Shown piece by piece: positions 28,217 through 37,999 of a DNA stretch of 64,000 nucleotides. The position numbers and the translations under genes are program-made. This DNA is from Nocardiopsis sp. CNR-923 (GTDB taxonomy: Bacteria; Actinomycetota; Actinomycetes; Streptosporangiales; Streptosporangiaceae). The notes below the pieces were generated by a model. The model made no database searches, was not told the origin of the DNA, and worked only from the letters and a program-made list of their open reading frames with translations. Position 1 is the stretch's first letter, and the number at the start of each line of letters is the position of its first letter. Location of the stretch: the NCBI RefSeq assembly GCF_001942255.1, contig NZ_MKKC01000011.1, forward strand, positions 82,654 to 146,653, written 5' to 3'.

Positions 28217-29008
28217 ATGTCCTCGTCCTCCACGACGGCCGCCCACGTCCCCGTCCGCGTCTTCGGCGGTCCGACCGCCCTGTTCGAGTACGGCGGCCTG
28301 CGCTTCCTGACCGACCCGACCTTCGACGGTCCCGGCGACTACCCCACGCCGGCCGGTGTGACCCTCACCAAGACAGCCCCCGCCACGGGCACGCCCGCCG
28401 ACCTCGGCCGGGTGGACGCGGTGCTGCTCTCCCACGACGAGCACGCCGACAACCTCGACGTCTCCGGCCGCGCGCTGCTGGCCGACGTTCCGCTCACCCT
28501 GACCACCACCGGCGGCGGCCAGCGACTCGGGGGAAAGGCCACGGGCCTGGCGGACTGGGAGTCCGTCGAACTGGAGCGCCCCGGGGGCGGCACCGTCACC
28601 GTGACCGCCGTCCCCGCCGTGCACGGCCCGGCTCCGCGTGAGGAGGTCGAACCGATCGCCGGGCAGGTCGTCGGCTTCGTCCTGACCGGAGAGGGACTGC
28701 CCACCGTCTACGTCAGCGGCGACAACGCCTCGCTCGACCGGGTCCGCGAGATCGCCGACCGCTTCGCCCCGGTCGACACCGCCCTCCTGTTCGCCGGCGC
28801 GCCACGGTCCCCCGGTCTCTTCGACGAACTGCCCCTGGTCCTCGACAGCGCCCAGGCCGCCGAGGCGAGCCGCGTCCTCGGCGCACGTCGAGTGGTGCCG
28901 GTCCACTACGAGGGCTGGGCCCACTTCACGGAAGGCCGCGCGGACCTGGAAGCCGCCTTCGACGAGGCCGGACTGACCGACCGGCTGGACTGGGGCAGCC
29001 GGGGCTGA
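28217..29008 (+). CDS. Metallo-beta-lactamase-fold hydrolase (UlaG-like)
   Basis: A 263-residue MBL-fold protein. The metal motif is LLSHDEHADNLD (HxxEHxDxLD) near residue 73; later ligands are in AVHGPAP, VSGDNASLD and VPVHYEGW. This is the UlaG/RNase Z-like branch; the substrate is unknown. ATG 28217 has GTGAGG 11-16 bases upstream. Probably controlled by the divergent CGNR protein through the half-sites at 28131-28187. Confidence 0.82.
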   Translation: MSSSSTTAAHVPVRVFGGPTALFEYGGLRFLTDPTFDGPGDYPTPAGVTLTKTAPATGTPADLGRVDAVLLSHDEHADNLDVSGRALLADVPLTLTTTGGGQRLGGKATGLADWESVELERPGGGTVTVTAVPAVHGPAPREEVEPIAGQVVGFVLTGEGLPTVYVSGDNASLDRVREIADRFAPVDTALLFAGAPRSPGLFDELPLVLDSAQAAEASRVLGARRVVPVHYEGWAHFTEGRADLEAAFDEAGLTDRLDWGSRG

Positions 29009-29197
29009 CCGTGCCCCGGGCGAGCGGCGGCTCACCGCGCGGCCGCGTCCGTCGGCTCGGTGGCGTTGCGGAGGGCCGGCGTTCCCCCTGGGCGAGCGAG
29101 GCGCGCGCCGTCGGGAATCGCGTGTGAGCATGGGCCGAGTTCGTCCCGTCCGTGCGCCCCGGTTCCGGTCCTGCCCTGGGTGGGATTCAGGCTCAGA

Positions 29198-31509
29198 TCA
29201 GAACCGGAGCCAGGTCCCCGCCAGCCCCCGCCGCCCCTCACCGGGAGCAGACCAGTCGCACACCCCGTCCGCGAACACCCGCGCCGCGCGCTCGGCCTGT
29301 TCCTGCGTGAACTCGGCCGGGTGCGCGTCGGCGTCGAAGGGCACCCGGCGGCACCGGATCACGTCCGAGGTCACCGGCGCGCCCGCGACCATGCGCGGCG
29401 ACGCGTGCGTCGGGAAGGCCTCGGCGCAGGCGTCCCCGCTACCGGTTCCCAGGGGCAGCTGCTCGCCGACCACCCGCCGCCGGGGCCCGTCGCCCACCCA
29501 GCAAGCGTCGGTCAGCCACACGGGCCTCGCGGCGCGGATGTGCTCCATGGCGGGCCGCTCCGGGGCGCGCCTGCGCCGCTCCAGCACCCCCGTCGCCCAG
29601 GCGTCCAGCTCCCTCAGCGCCCGCCCGGCCACCGGCGCCGCAGCCGAGAACCCGCCCGACCCCCGCCCCTCGACCAGCATCACGTGGTTGTCGACGGAGC
29701 CGTTGGCCGCGCGCAGCCGCTCGCGGGTGGCGAACGAGTGGTAGCGCATGTGCACGTCGCCGTCCGGGGAGTCGTCGGTGTAGGTGCGGTGGTCCACGAC
29801 CGGGATGCGCGACAGACCCGCTCCGCCCGCCAGCACCCTGCCGGTGCGGTAGGCGACCTCGGTCGCGGCGGGATCGGCCCCCGTGCGCGCGGCCACCACG
29901 TGCCCGTCGGCGTCGAGCCCGCCGACGTGCTCGTTCAGGTGCAGGAACTCGTCCACGCCGATCGTCCCGTCCAACAGCGCCCCGAGCCCGTACTGCACGC
30001 CGACGTTGTCCAGCGGACGCCGGGGCAGGCCGGTGTACGGATCCGTGCCGTACACGTTGACCGTGTGCGCGAACAGCTCGCAGCGGGCTCCGCCGGGGTT
30101 GCGCTCGGGGTGGTAGCGCAGTTCCCCGGGAACCCGCGCCCGACACACGCCCCGGGGGTCGATCCGCACCGCCTCCCCGGCCATGCGTGCGAGGCTCCGC
30201 CACGTCGGGAACCCCGAGACCGCCAGCCGCTGGTCGCGGGTGAGCGCGTCCGGGTGCTCACGGGCGTAGGCGTCGAGCAGTAGCGCGTCCGCCGCCGCCG
30301 GGACGAGCGAGGTCAGCACGTCGGGAAAGCTCTGGGAGACCAGGACGCCGTCCAGGAGCCCCGGGTAGTTGTCGGCGATCTGGTGGGACTGGTACGCGCC
30401 GCCGGAGGACCCCCAGCCGAGGGTGAGGTCGGGGGAGCCGTGGGCCAGGACGAAACGCTCGCGGACCGCCGCCATGGTCTCGGCGGCGAGCAGGTCGTTG
30501 CAGTTGAACCCGAACACGTTGAGCGTGGCGGAGGCGACCGCGTACCCCTGGGAGAGCATCCCGGCGTCGAGCACCCCGGCTGTGCGCGAGCCCTGCACGA
30601 ACCAGCCGCCCTTGCAGCCGCCGCCGAACTTGTACACCAGCCTCCGGTTCCAGCCCTCGGGCGCGTGCCAGGGGTCGGGTTCCGCCGCGCCCGGGGTGAA
30701 CAGCGTCGCCGTCTCGTAGATCGCCCGGTTGGCGGTCCCGGTCTCCACCCGCACGGTGAAGGGGACCCGCGCGCCCGTGGAGGTGGTGGTCCGTGCGGCG
30801 TCGCCCGGAACGCGGCCGGGGTCGGGCATCGCCGCCCACGCGCCGCCGGCGGTCCGGTACATGTGCCGGACCACGGTGGGGGCGGAGCAGTCCTCGTCCA
30901 GGGGCGCGCCGAGCGTGCCGCCGCCGTGCAGGGCGAAGACGTCGGTCTCACACGCGAACGGGCTCTCGTGCGGACCGGAGAACACCGGTCCCGACGCCGG
31001 GTGGTTGGTGACCGCCAGCCGGGTCCGCCGCCGCCCCAGCGCCGCCACCAGGGTGGCGCGCCCCTCGGGCAGCCCGGCGACCACCCCCTCCAGTGCGGGC
31101 CCGACGCCCTCCAGGTGGACCGTCGCCAGGCGCCGGTGACGTCCCGGCCGTCGACTCTGAGCCGGGCCCGGCCCGGGTCGGCACCGGCCGGCAGGCCGAT
31201 CCGGACCAGGGCGGTGCCGCCCATGACCGCGTCGGCCCGGGAGGAGAGCACCTGGAGCGTCGGCCGACCCGCGCCGCCCGCGGCGGGGGGCGCGATCGCG
31301 GGGGCCGCCGACGGCGCCAGGACGGCGGCCAAGGCCCCGACGGCGTTCTGGGGGGCGGGCGGGGCCCCGGAGACGGTGAACACGGCGGCGCACAGGGCGG
31401 CTCCGGCGCCGACGAGGACGCGTCTGACGCGCGGTGTCACCACGGGCGTTCTCGGGGCGGATCGGCCGCGGGTGCCGCGGCCGGAGGCCGCTGGGGATCG
31501 CTCACGCAC
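29198..31509 (-). CDS. Secreted DUF6351-type protein, one frame break
   Basis: About 770 residues with an N-terminal signal peptide (RRVLVGAGAALCAAVFTVSG). The mature part resembles the DUF6351 family, which has an alpha/beta hydrolase-like core: LVYKFGGGCKGGWFVQG, then LTLGWGSSGGAYQSHQIADN with a GxSxGG nucleophile-elbow-like motif, and a Cys-rich C-terminal region. Its enzymatic role is not established. The frame breaks near 31135 after GRDVTG; one more G/C gives RLATVHLEG. Start GTG 31509 is the longest; GTG near 31440 (TPRVRRVLV) would give a more compact signal peptide. It stands alone on its strand. Confidence 0.72.
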
Positions 31510-31739
31510 GCCCCGATCGTGTCCACCCGGTCAGCGCGGGCGCGGGGAACACACCGGGGATGAGGCGGGCTTTGCACTCCCATGACGCCTCGGATACCCC
31601 GCACCGGGCCGAACCGAACACGCGCCCGCGCGGCGACGGAGGGCAGGCGACCACCGGTCCCCAGGCCGCCGGGGATCCGGTGGGCGCCCGCGTCAGCGCT
31701 GTGCGGCCCGAGGGCGAGGCGGGCCCGGGGCCGTGTCCG

Positions 31740-32312
31740 TCACGACCTGGCGATCCTGCGCCCGCTCACCCGGGAGGGGGTGATCTTCAGGACCTGGTCG
31801 CGCGGCCCGGCCGCCCACGGCTGGGGCATGCGTCCCTGCGGAAGCCGGGCGAGCTCCCCGGCGTCGCGGACCCACCGGCACCGCCCGGAGGTCAGCACGC
31901 TCCACCCCTCGCGCCGGTCCTCGTCGAAGTGGTCGACCTCGAACGAGGCGTACCCGCGCCCGTGGCGCATGATGGTCCCCGCCAGCGTGGACCGGAACAC
32001 GATCGTGTCGCCGGTCATGAGGTAGTTCACCGGCAGGACCGTCGGCGCGGCGTCGCCCTCGATGGTGAAGGCCACGCGGCCGATGGTGTGCGAGGCCAGC
32101 AGGTTGAGGCAGGTCTGCCGCTCCAGGACGGTGAAACTGGCCGCGGCGTCACCCTCGGCGAGGTCGGCTCCCGTCAGGAGCTCGTCCTCCTCGCCGAGCC
32201 GGGCGGTGCCCTCCATGACGTCGGCGGGCTGGCGCTGCTCCGGCGGAGAGGCCGGCGTCGTGGCCGCCCCCAGCCCTGGGGAATCCGCGCCCGCTCCGCG
32301 TGTTCCTTCCAT
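31740..32312 (-). CDS. Pyridoxamine 5'-phosphate oxidase-family flavin-binding protein
   Basis: A 190-residue protein. After a Pro/Ala-rich N-terminus of about 60 residues comes a split-barrel flavin-binding domain: LERQTCLNLLASHTIGRVAF, VLPVNYLMTGDTIVFRST, YASFEVDHFDEDRREGWSVL. This type binds FMN or F420; the reaction is unknown. ATG 32312 has a perfect AGGAGG six bases upstream; the GTG at 32315 is less likely. Region 31510-31739 downstream holds no gene. Confidence 0.8.
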   Translation of the reverse strand: MEGTRGAGADSPGLGAATTPASPPEQRQPADVMEGTARLGEEDELLTGADLAEGDAAASFTVLERQTCLNLLASHTIGRVAFTIEGDAAPTVLPVNYLMTGDTIVFRSTLAGTIMRHGRGYASFEVDHFDEDRREGWSVLTSGRCRWVRDAGELARLPQGRMPQPWAAGPRDQVLKITPSRVSGRRIARS

Positions 32313-32475
32313 CACGAGCCTCCTGACATGGTGCCTTCCTCTCGTCCCTCGCCGTGCGCGCCGACCGGAGCCCGAAGGCGCGGCCCCACGGTTGTGACGG
32401 CGAGGGCTTGCACTGATCGCCTACCCGGTCGGACGCCGACTCAAACGAGAGCCCGGTCTCGTTGGCGGGACGCGG

Positions 32476-33849
32476 TCAGCGGCGGGCGCGGCCGGCCAAC
32501 CCGGAGGGGATCTCGTCCAGGGAGTCGTCCTTGGTCTCCCGGCTGACCAGCAGTGCCGCCAGGGTGAGCGCGCCCACGAGCACCAGGTAGCCGCCGACCC
32601 AGTTCAGACCGAACGCGCTGGCCAGCCACGTGGCGATGTAGGGGGCGAACGAGGCGCCCAGCAGACCGGCCAGGTTGTAGGCGACCGACGCGCCGGTGTA
32701 GCGGACGTTCGTCGGGAACAGCTCCGGGAGCAGTGCGGCCATGGGGCCGAAGGTCAGTCCCATGAGCGACAGGCCGATGATCAGGAAGGCCAACACGCCG
32801 ACCGTTCCGCCGTTGCCCATGAGCGGTCCCATCGCGAAGCCGAAGACGATGATCGCCGTGGTCACGGTGATGAGCGTGGGGCGCCGCCCGAACCGGTCGG
32901 CGATGATCCCGGCGATCGGGGTGAAGATCCCGAAGAACACGACGCCGACCAGCAGGAACACCAGGAACTGGGATCGGTCGTAGCCCAGGCCGTTCTCCGG
33001 GTCGGTGCCGAAGCCGAGGGAGAACACGGTCATCAGGTAGAACAGCACGTAGGTGGCGAGCATGATGAGGGTTCCCAGCACGACCGCCGGCCAGTTGCGG
33101 CGGAACACCTCGACCATCGGCGTCTTGACCCGCTCGCCCGCGGCGACGATCTTGGCGAAGGCCGGGGTCTCGTGCAGGGTGAGGCGCACCCACAGTCCGA
33201 CCACGATCAGGACCGTCGACAGCAGGAACGGCAGGCGCCAGCCCCAGGTCATGAACGCCTCGTCGCTCATGGTCCCGGTGATGGTCAGGAACACGCCGTT
33301 GGCCAGGAAGAAGCCGATCGGCGCGCCCAGTTGGGGGAAGGAGCCGTAGAAGGCCCGCTTGGCGCGGGGCGCGTTCTCGGTGGCGAGCAGGGCGGCCCCG
33401 CCCCACTCTCCGCCCAGGCCCAGCCCCTGGCCGAACCGGCACAGGGCCAGCAGCAGCGGCGCGATCACGCCGGCCTGCGCGTACGTGGGCAGAATGCCGA
33501 TGGCGATGGTGGCCACGCCCATGGTCAGCAGTGAGGCGACGAGGGTGGCCTTGCGTCCGACGCGGTCGCCGAAGTGGCCGAACACCCAGGAGCCGATGGG
33601 GCGGGCGACGAAGGCGATCGCGAACGTGGCCAGGGACTGCAACCGGGCGGCCATCATGTCGCCCTCGGGGAAGAACAGCGCGGGGAAGACCAGTACGGCG
33701 GCGGTCGCGTAGATGTAGAAGTCGTAGAACTCGATGGACGTGCCGACGAGACTGGCGGTGAGGACCTTGCCCCGGGAGTTGGGCGGCGGGTCCTGTGGCG
33801 CGGCGCCCGGCCGAACCGGCTCCGGCGCACGTGCGTCGACATCCGTCAT
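32476..33849 (-). CDS. MHS-family MFS transporter
   Basis: Metabolite:proton symporter of 457 residues with 12 hydrophobic segments. Typical sequences are GTSIEFYDFYIYATAA in helix 1, GHFGDRVGRKATL in the 2-3 loop, RFGQGLGLGGEWGGAALLA in helix 4, and ADRFGRRPTL in the mirror loop. Relatives carry shikimate, citrate, proline/betaine or alpha-ketoglutarate; the substrate here cannot be told. ATG 33849 has GGGGA five bases upstream. The 33850-34094 gap is unusually AT-rich around 33905-33940 and probably carries the promoter. Confidence 0.87.
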   Translation of the reverse strand: MTDVDARAPEPVRPGAAPQDPPPNSRGKVLTASLVGTSIEFYDFYIYATAAVLVFPALFFPEGDMMAARLQSLATFAIAFVARPIGSWVFGHFGDRVGRKATLVASLLTMGVATIAIGILPTYAQAGVIAPLLLALCRFGQGLGLGGEWGGAALLATENAPRAKRAFYGSFPQLGAPIGFFLANGVFLTITGTMSDEAFMTWGWRLPFLLSTVLIVVGLWVRLTLHETPAFAKIVAAGERVKTPMVEVFRRNWPAVVLGTLIMLATYVLFYLMTVFSLGFGTDPENGLGYDRSQFLVFLLVGVVFFGIFTPIAGIIADRFGRRPTLITVTTAIIVFGFAMGPLMGNGGTVGVLAFLIIGLSLMGLTFGPMAALLPELFPTNVRYTGASVAYNLAGLLGASFAPYIATWLASAFGLNWVGGYLVLVGALTLAALLVSRETKDDSLDEIPSGLAGRARR

Positions 33850-34094
33850 CGTGTCCCCTTTTCAACATCGTGCTGGTGATCTGGGAGGATCGTAGTCGGG
33901 ATGAGTGAAATGTGAAAATTTTGTCTCATATTTTGGGCAATCAATGGTCGCCTGGCCCCGATTCCGCGTCGCTCGTCCCACGCGGGCGTGCCACGGGCGC
34001 CGCGGTGACGTGGGTCTCCCCTGGCGATGTCACGTGCGGGACCGGCCACCCCGTCTGAAGGGGTGAAGGTCAACGCACGGATGGGAGACGCCCC

Positions 34095-35330
34095 ATGGCA
34101 CATGACATCGTGGTTCTCGGAGCGGGATACGCCGGGCTCGCCGCGGCCCGCAAGATCGACCAGGACGCACGCGCCCGCGCGGTGGACGTCCGCGTGACCC
34201 TGGTCAACGCCAGCGCGGACTTCGTCGAACGGGTCCGCCTGCACGAGGTCGCCGCCGGGCGCGACGTGGGAGTGCGCCCGCTGGCCGCGTCGCTGGAGGG
34301 CACGGGCGTCGAACCGTCGGTCGGCTGGGTCGAGGGGATCGACCTCCGCACGCGGCGGGTGCGCGTCCGCACCGACGCCGACACCCGGGAGCTGGGCTAC
34401 GACACTCTCGTCCACGCCCTGGGCAGCACCGCGGCCTCCGCCCCCGTCCCCGGCGCCGCCGAGCACGCGTACACGTGTGCCACGCTCGGCGGCGCACGCG
34501 CCGTCGCCGCCCGCCTGGCCGAGGGGGGAGTGCGGCGCCTGGCCGTCGTCGGCGGCGGCCTCACCGGGATCGAGGTCGCCACCGAGATCGCCGAGAGCCA
34601 CCCCGACGTGCGCGCGGAACTGCTCACGCGGGGCGTTGTCGCCCCCGGCACTCACGCCAGGGGCCGGGCCCACCTCCTGAGGGCTCTCGAACGACTCGGG
34701 GTGGCGCTGCGCGAGAACACGTCCGTGGCCGAGGTGGACGCCAGCGGCGTGCGCCTGACCGACGGCACCCGCGTGGCCGCCGACCTCGTGGTGTGGACCG
34801 TCGGGTTCTCGGTCCCTCCGCTGGCACGCGAGGCCGGGCTCGCCGTGGACGACGACGGGCGCGCGTGGGTGGACGGAACGCAGCGATCGGTCTCCCACCC
34901 CGACGTGTACGTGGTGGGCGACGCCGCCCACGGGGCCGCCCCGGACGGCGCGGTCATGCGGATGTCCTGCGCGATGGGCCTGCCCATGGGGTCGAACGCG
35001 GCCAACGCCGTCATCGACCGCATGACCGGGCGCGAGCCCGCCTCCGCCCCGTTCGGCTACGTCTTCCGGTGCGTGAGCCTCGGGCGCCGCGACGGCCTCA
35101 TCCAGTTCGTGACCGCCACCGACGCCCCGCGGTCACTCGTCCTCACCGGCCGCCTCGCGGCCGGTTGCAAGGAGTACATCGTCTCCTCGGCCTACGGCCA
35201 GGCGAGCGGCGACGTGCGGATGGCGGACTCCTACCTGTCCGTGCTGCGGCGTCTGTCCCGGCGCGCCGCCCGGCGGCACGCGCTCTCCGCCGCGGCGCGG
35301 ACCGGGGCGGTGGGAGCGGCGGGCCGCTGA
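34095..35330 (+). CDS. NAD(P)/FAD-dependent oxidoreductase (NDH-2-like)
   Basis: A 411-residue pyridine-nucleotide disulfide-type flavoprotein. FAD site IVVLGAGYAGLAAARK starts at residue 5, the NAD site is LAVVGGGLTGIEVATEIAE near 152, and the second FAD motif is VYVVGDAAH near 275. No redox-active Cys pair is seen, so it resembles type II NADH dehydrogenase rather than a disulfide reductase. ATG 34095 follows GGGAGA. Convergent with the other flavoprotein, separated by a strong hairpin. Confidence 0.82.
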   Translation: MAHDIVVLGAGYAGLAAARKIDQDARARAVDVRVTLVNASADFVERVRLHEVAAGRDVGVRPLAASLEGTGVEPSVGWVEGIDLRTRRVRVRTDADTRELGYDTLVHALGSTAASAPVPGAAEHAYTCATLGGARAVAARLAEGGVRRLAVVGGGLTGIEVATEIAESHPDVRAELLTRGVVAPGTHARGRAHLLRALERLGVALRENTSVAEVDASGVRLTDGTRVAADLVVWTVGFSVPPLAREAGLAVDDDGRAWVDGTQRSVSHPDVYVVGDAAHGAAPDGAVMRMSCAMGLPMGSNAANAVIDRMTGREPASAPFGYVFRCVSLGRRDGLIQFVTATDAPRSLVLTGRLAAGCKEYIVSSAYGQASGDVRMADSYLSVLRRLSRRAARRHALSAAARTGAVGAAGR

Positions 35331-35336
35331 TCCGGG

Positions 35337-35362
35337 CCGACCGCGCCGCTGGGCGCGGTCGG
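35337..35362. terminator. Bidirectional hairpin between two flavoprotein genes
   Basis: Eleven-bp perfect stem, CCGACCGCGCC with GGCGCGGTCGG, and a four-base loop, lying between convergent stops. Confidence 0.7.
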
Positions 35363-35376
35363 GGCCGCGACCGGTC

Positions 35377-36594
35377 TCAGACGCGTTCCCGTTCCGGGAC
35401 GAGCTTGGGACTGGCCAGGAACGGGCGCGCCACCCGGTCGGCCAGCCGGGTCGCGGCCAGCCGCAACAGCTGGCGCCGAACCAGCAGCCGCGTGGTCGAG
35501 GCGGGCACGAACCACCGGGCCAACCGCCGCCCGGCCGCCTGCTTGACCTCGATCACCGGCTTCACCCGACCCTCGTACCGGGACAGGGCCGCGGCGAGCT
35601 CTCCGCCTGAGCGTGCCGGGGCCAACTCCCGGCCCAGCACCTCGGCGGCTGCCACCGCCATGCTCGCTCCCTGACCCGCCATGAGTGACACGGCCTGGCA
35701 GGCGTCGCCGACCAGCACGACCCGCGAGCGCGACCAGTCGGGCACGACGATCTGCTCGACCTGGTCGTAGAAGGGGCGCGCGGGGCAGGACTCCAGCAGC
35801 CGCGCCAGGTGCCAGTCCATGCCCGCGTACACCCCACGCAGGCGGGCGCGCGGGTCGGCGGGCATCGACCCTTCCGGCGCCAGGTGGCACAGGAAGGTCG
35901 CGCCCGTGGACTCGGACAGGCGGTACAGGCCCGCCTGCACCCCCGGAGCCTCCAGCATGTGCACCTCGCGCCCGAGCTCGTCCGCCACCCGGGCGTCCTC
36001 GAACAGGAACGCCGCCGTGTGCGCCCCCAGGTAGCGGCGGTACCGTTCCTCGGGCCCGAACACCAGCTCCCGTACGCGCGAATGCACGCCGTCGGCGCCC
36101 ACGAGCAGGTCCGCCCGCTCGACCGCGCCGTCGGTCAGCTCCACCGTCACCCCGTCGGCGTCCTGGTCGACGCGGGCGACGCTGAGCCCGTGGCGCACCT
36201 CGGCCTCCGGGCCCAGGGACGCCCGCAGCTCCGACTCCAGGTCGCCGCGCAGCAGGGAGACCAGGCGTCCCCCGCCCAGCCGCTGGGTGGCCTCCAGGCC
36301 CATCCGCGCGGTGCGGCGGCCCCGCGGCGTCCGGTACTGGATCCCCTCCAACCGCAGGTCGTGGGCGTGCACTCGGTCGCGCAGGCCCATGGTCTCGATC
36401 GAGTCGTAGCCGGGGCCGAAGAAGTCGATGACGTAGCCCCCGGGTATCCGGCCCTCGGCGGCCCGGGCTCCGGCGTCCGCGGCGTCGAGCGGATCGGCCC
36501 GGTGCTCGACCGCGGTCGTCTCCCAGCCCGCGCGGCGCAGCCACCACGCGGTGGCCAGCCCGGCGATGCCCGCGCCGACGATGATCGCCCTCAT
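35377..36594 (-). CDS. FAD-dependent monooxygenase
   Basis: Aromatic-hydroxylase-type flavoprotein of 405 residues. GxGxxG site IIVGAGIAGLATAWWLRR starts at residue 4, DG motif LLVGADGVHSRVRELV, and GD motif VVLVGDACQAVSLMAGQG. This is the p-hydroxybenzoate hydroxylase-like group that includes antibiotic-inactivating enzymes. ATG 36594 overlaps the TetR stop by four bases, so the two form an operon with the regulator first. The substrate is probably the TetR ligand or related to it. Confidence 0.85.
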   Translation of the reverse strand: MRAIIVGAGIAGLATAWWLRRAGWETTAVEHRADPLDAADAGARAAEGRIPGGYVIDFFGPGYDSIETMGLRDRVHAHDLRLEGIQYRTPRGRRTARMGLEATQRLGGGRLVSLLRGDLESELRASLGPEAEVRHGLSVARVDQDADGVTVELTDGAVERADLLVGADGVHSRVRELVFGPEERYRRYLGAHTAAFLFEDARVADELGREVHMLEAPGVQAGLYRLSESTGATFLCHLAPEGSMPADPRARLRGVYAGMDWHLARLLESCPARPFYDQVEQIVVPDWSRSRVVLVGDACQAVSLMAGQGASMAVAAAEVLGRELAPARSGGELAAALSRYEGRVKPVIEVKQAAGRRLARWFVPASTTRLLVRRQLLRLAATRLADRVARPFLASPKLVPERERV

Positions 36595-37211
36595 CGTGCG
36601 TCCTCCTCACCGCCGGGCGCCGACAGGAGTCGGCGCAGGGGTTCGGCGTAGGCCCGCGGGCCGGGCACCGGGATCAACGCGCGGTGCAGGACGATCCCGT
36701 CCAGGAACGCGCACAGGAGTTCGGCGACCGCCTCGGGCTGGGGCGTGCCGTGGTCGGTCAGCCACACGGTCATCGCCGAGCGGACGTCCAGCAGGATGCG
36801 GGACATCGTCGTGTGGAGTTCGGGGTCGCGCGAGGCCGCCAGGTAGGCCTCGGCGAACAGGACGGAGGCGGGGTCCTCGCCCGAGTGGGCGTCCATGGCG
36901 CCCAACGCCGCCGTCACCCCCTCGGCGGGGTTCGCGGCGGCGGTCATCGCCGAGAGGGGGCCGTCGAGCACACCGGTCAGCGCCGAGTCGACGGCGGCGC
37001 GCAGCAGGGCCTCCAGCGAGTGGAAGTGGTAGTGCACCAGCCCCGGCCGGACCTCGGCCCGGGCGGCGACGAGCCGGGTGGTGACCGCGTTCCAGCCGAC
37101 CTCGGGGATGAGCTCCACGGCGGCCGCGATCAGCTTGGCCCGGCTGGTCCTGCCGCGTGCGGAGGAGGTGACGGGAGGTGTCCAGCGATTTTGGTCATTC
37201 GCCTTGGTCAT
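36591..37211 (-). CDS. TetR-family regulator of the monooxygenase operon
   Basis: A 206-residue repressor. The helix-turn-helix is LIAAAVELIPEVGWNAVTTR, LVAARAEVRPGLVHYHF, then HSLEALL. Leaderless: a minus-strand TAGCTT box ends 6 bases before ATG 37211. The start codon itself lies inside a perfect palindrome, so repression would block both RNA polymerase and the first codons. Co-transcribed with the FAD monooxygenase. Confidence 0.88.
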   Translation of the reverse strand: MTKANDQNRWTPPVTSSARGRTSRAKLIAAAVELIPEVGWNAVTTRLVAARAEVRPGLVHYHFHSLEALLRAAVDSALTGVLDGPLSAMTAAANPAEGVTAALGAMDAHSGEDPASVLFAEAYLAASRDPELHTTMSRILLDVRSAMTVWLTDHGTPQPEAVAELLCAFLDGIVLHRALIPVPGPRAYAEPLRRLLSAPGGEEDAR

Positions 37212-37223
37212 ATGACCAAGCTA
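37191..37223. promoter_or_regulatory. TetR operator overlapping start codon and -10 box
   Basis: Perfect 18-bp palindrome CTTGGTCATATGACCAAG at 37203-37220, plus a second TTGGTCAT at 37191-37198. The -10 box TAGCTT is the minus strand of 37218-37223. The first codons of the TetR gene (Met-Thr-Lys, then Asn-Asp-Gln) are part of these sites. Confidence 0.8.
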
Positions 37224-37281
37224 AGGGCGCGCGGGGCCCGGGTCAAGCGGCGGACGGGTGCGCCGTGCAGCCGGGCCGGGT

Positions 37282-37935
37282 TCAGCGGCGGTCGAGCACG
37301 TCCGCGCGCACGACCCTGGTGCAGCGGTCACGGAAGCGCTTGACCAGTTCACCGTTGGGGCGGTCACTGCGCTCGACCCACTCCCGCGCGGCCGCGTCGG
37401 TCAGGCCGCCCGCCCGCTGGCGGCGGTGCAGGCGCAGCTCCCGCACGTCGTCGGGGGCGTCCACGTACCAGAGCTCGGTGAACAGGGCGCGTGCCCGGGG
37501 CCAGGGGTCGTCGTCGTTGGCCAGGTAGTTGCCCTCGGTGACGACCAGGCGGGTGTGCGGCTCCACGACGTGCCGGGCGGCGACGGGCTCGTGCAACCCG
37601 CGGTCGTAGTCGGGCACGTACACCGGGTGGTCGGCCTCCTCCAGGAGACGGCGCACCAGCGCGACGTACCCGTGTGCGTCGAAGGTGTCCGGTGCGCCCT
37701 TGCGGTCACGGCGGCCGAGGCGGTCGAGCTGGGCGTCGGACAGGTGGAACCCGTCCAGGGGCAGGTAGCCGGCGGTTCCGGGCGCCGTGCGCCGGTCGAC
37801 CTCGGCCACCAGGCGGCGGGCGAGCGTCGACTTCCCTGCGGCGGGCGCCCCCGCCAGGCCCAGGACGGCGCGACGGCCGTCCCGGGAGGCGGCCAGGGCG
37901 ATGGCGAGGGCGTCGGTGACGGCGGTGTCGGACAT
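37282..37935 (-). CDS. Uridine kinase-like nucleoside/nucleotide kinase
   Basis: A 217-residue P-loop kinase of the phosphoribulokinase/uridine kinase/pantothenate kinase fold. Walker A GAPAAGKSTLARRL is near residue 29, the substrate lid is LPLDGFHLSDAQLDRLG, and further motifs are RKGAPDTFDAHGY, VPDYDRGLHEP and VVTEGNYLAND. This pattern matches the fructose-import kinase/YggC-like group; the substrate is unknown. ATG 37935. Confidence 0.82.
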   Translation of the reverse strand: MSDTAVTDALAIALAASRDGRRAVLGLAGAPAAGKSTLARRLVAEVDRRTAPGTAGYLPLDGFHLSDAQLDRLGRRDRKGAPDTFDAHGYVALVRRLLEEADHPVYVPDYDRGLHEPVAARHVVEPHTRLVVTEGNYLANDDDPWPRARALFTELWYVDAPDDVRELRLHRRQRAGGLTDAAAREWVERSDRPNGELVKRFRDRCTRVVRADVLDRR

Positions 37936-37951
37936 GCTCCGAGACTACGGC

Positions 37952-37979
37952 GGCCGGGCCGGGACGCCCCGGCCCGGCC
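37952..37979 (-). terminator. Hairpin between NUDIX-like gene and kinase
   Basis: Twelve-bp perfect stem GGCCGGGCCGGG with CCCGGCCCGGCC around a four-base loop, 21 bases after the NUDIX-like stop. Confidence 0.6.
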
Positions 37980-37999
37980 TCGACCGACGGCGGGGACCG

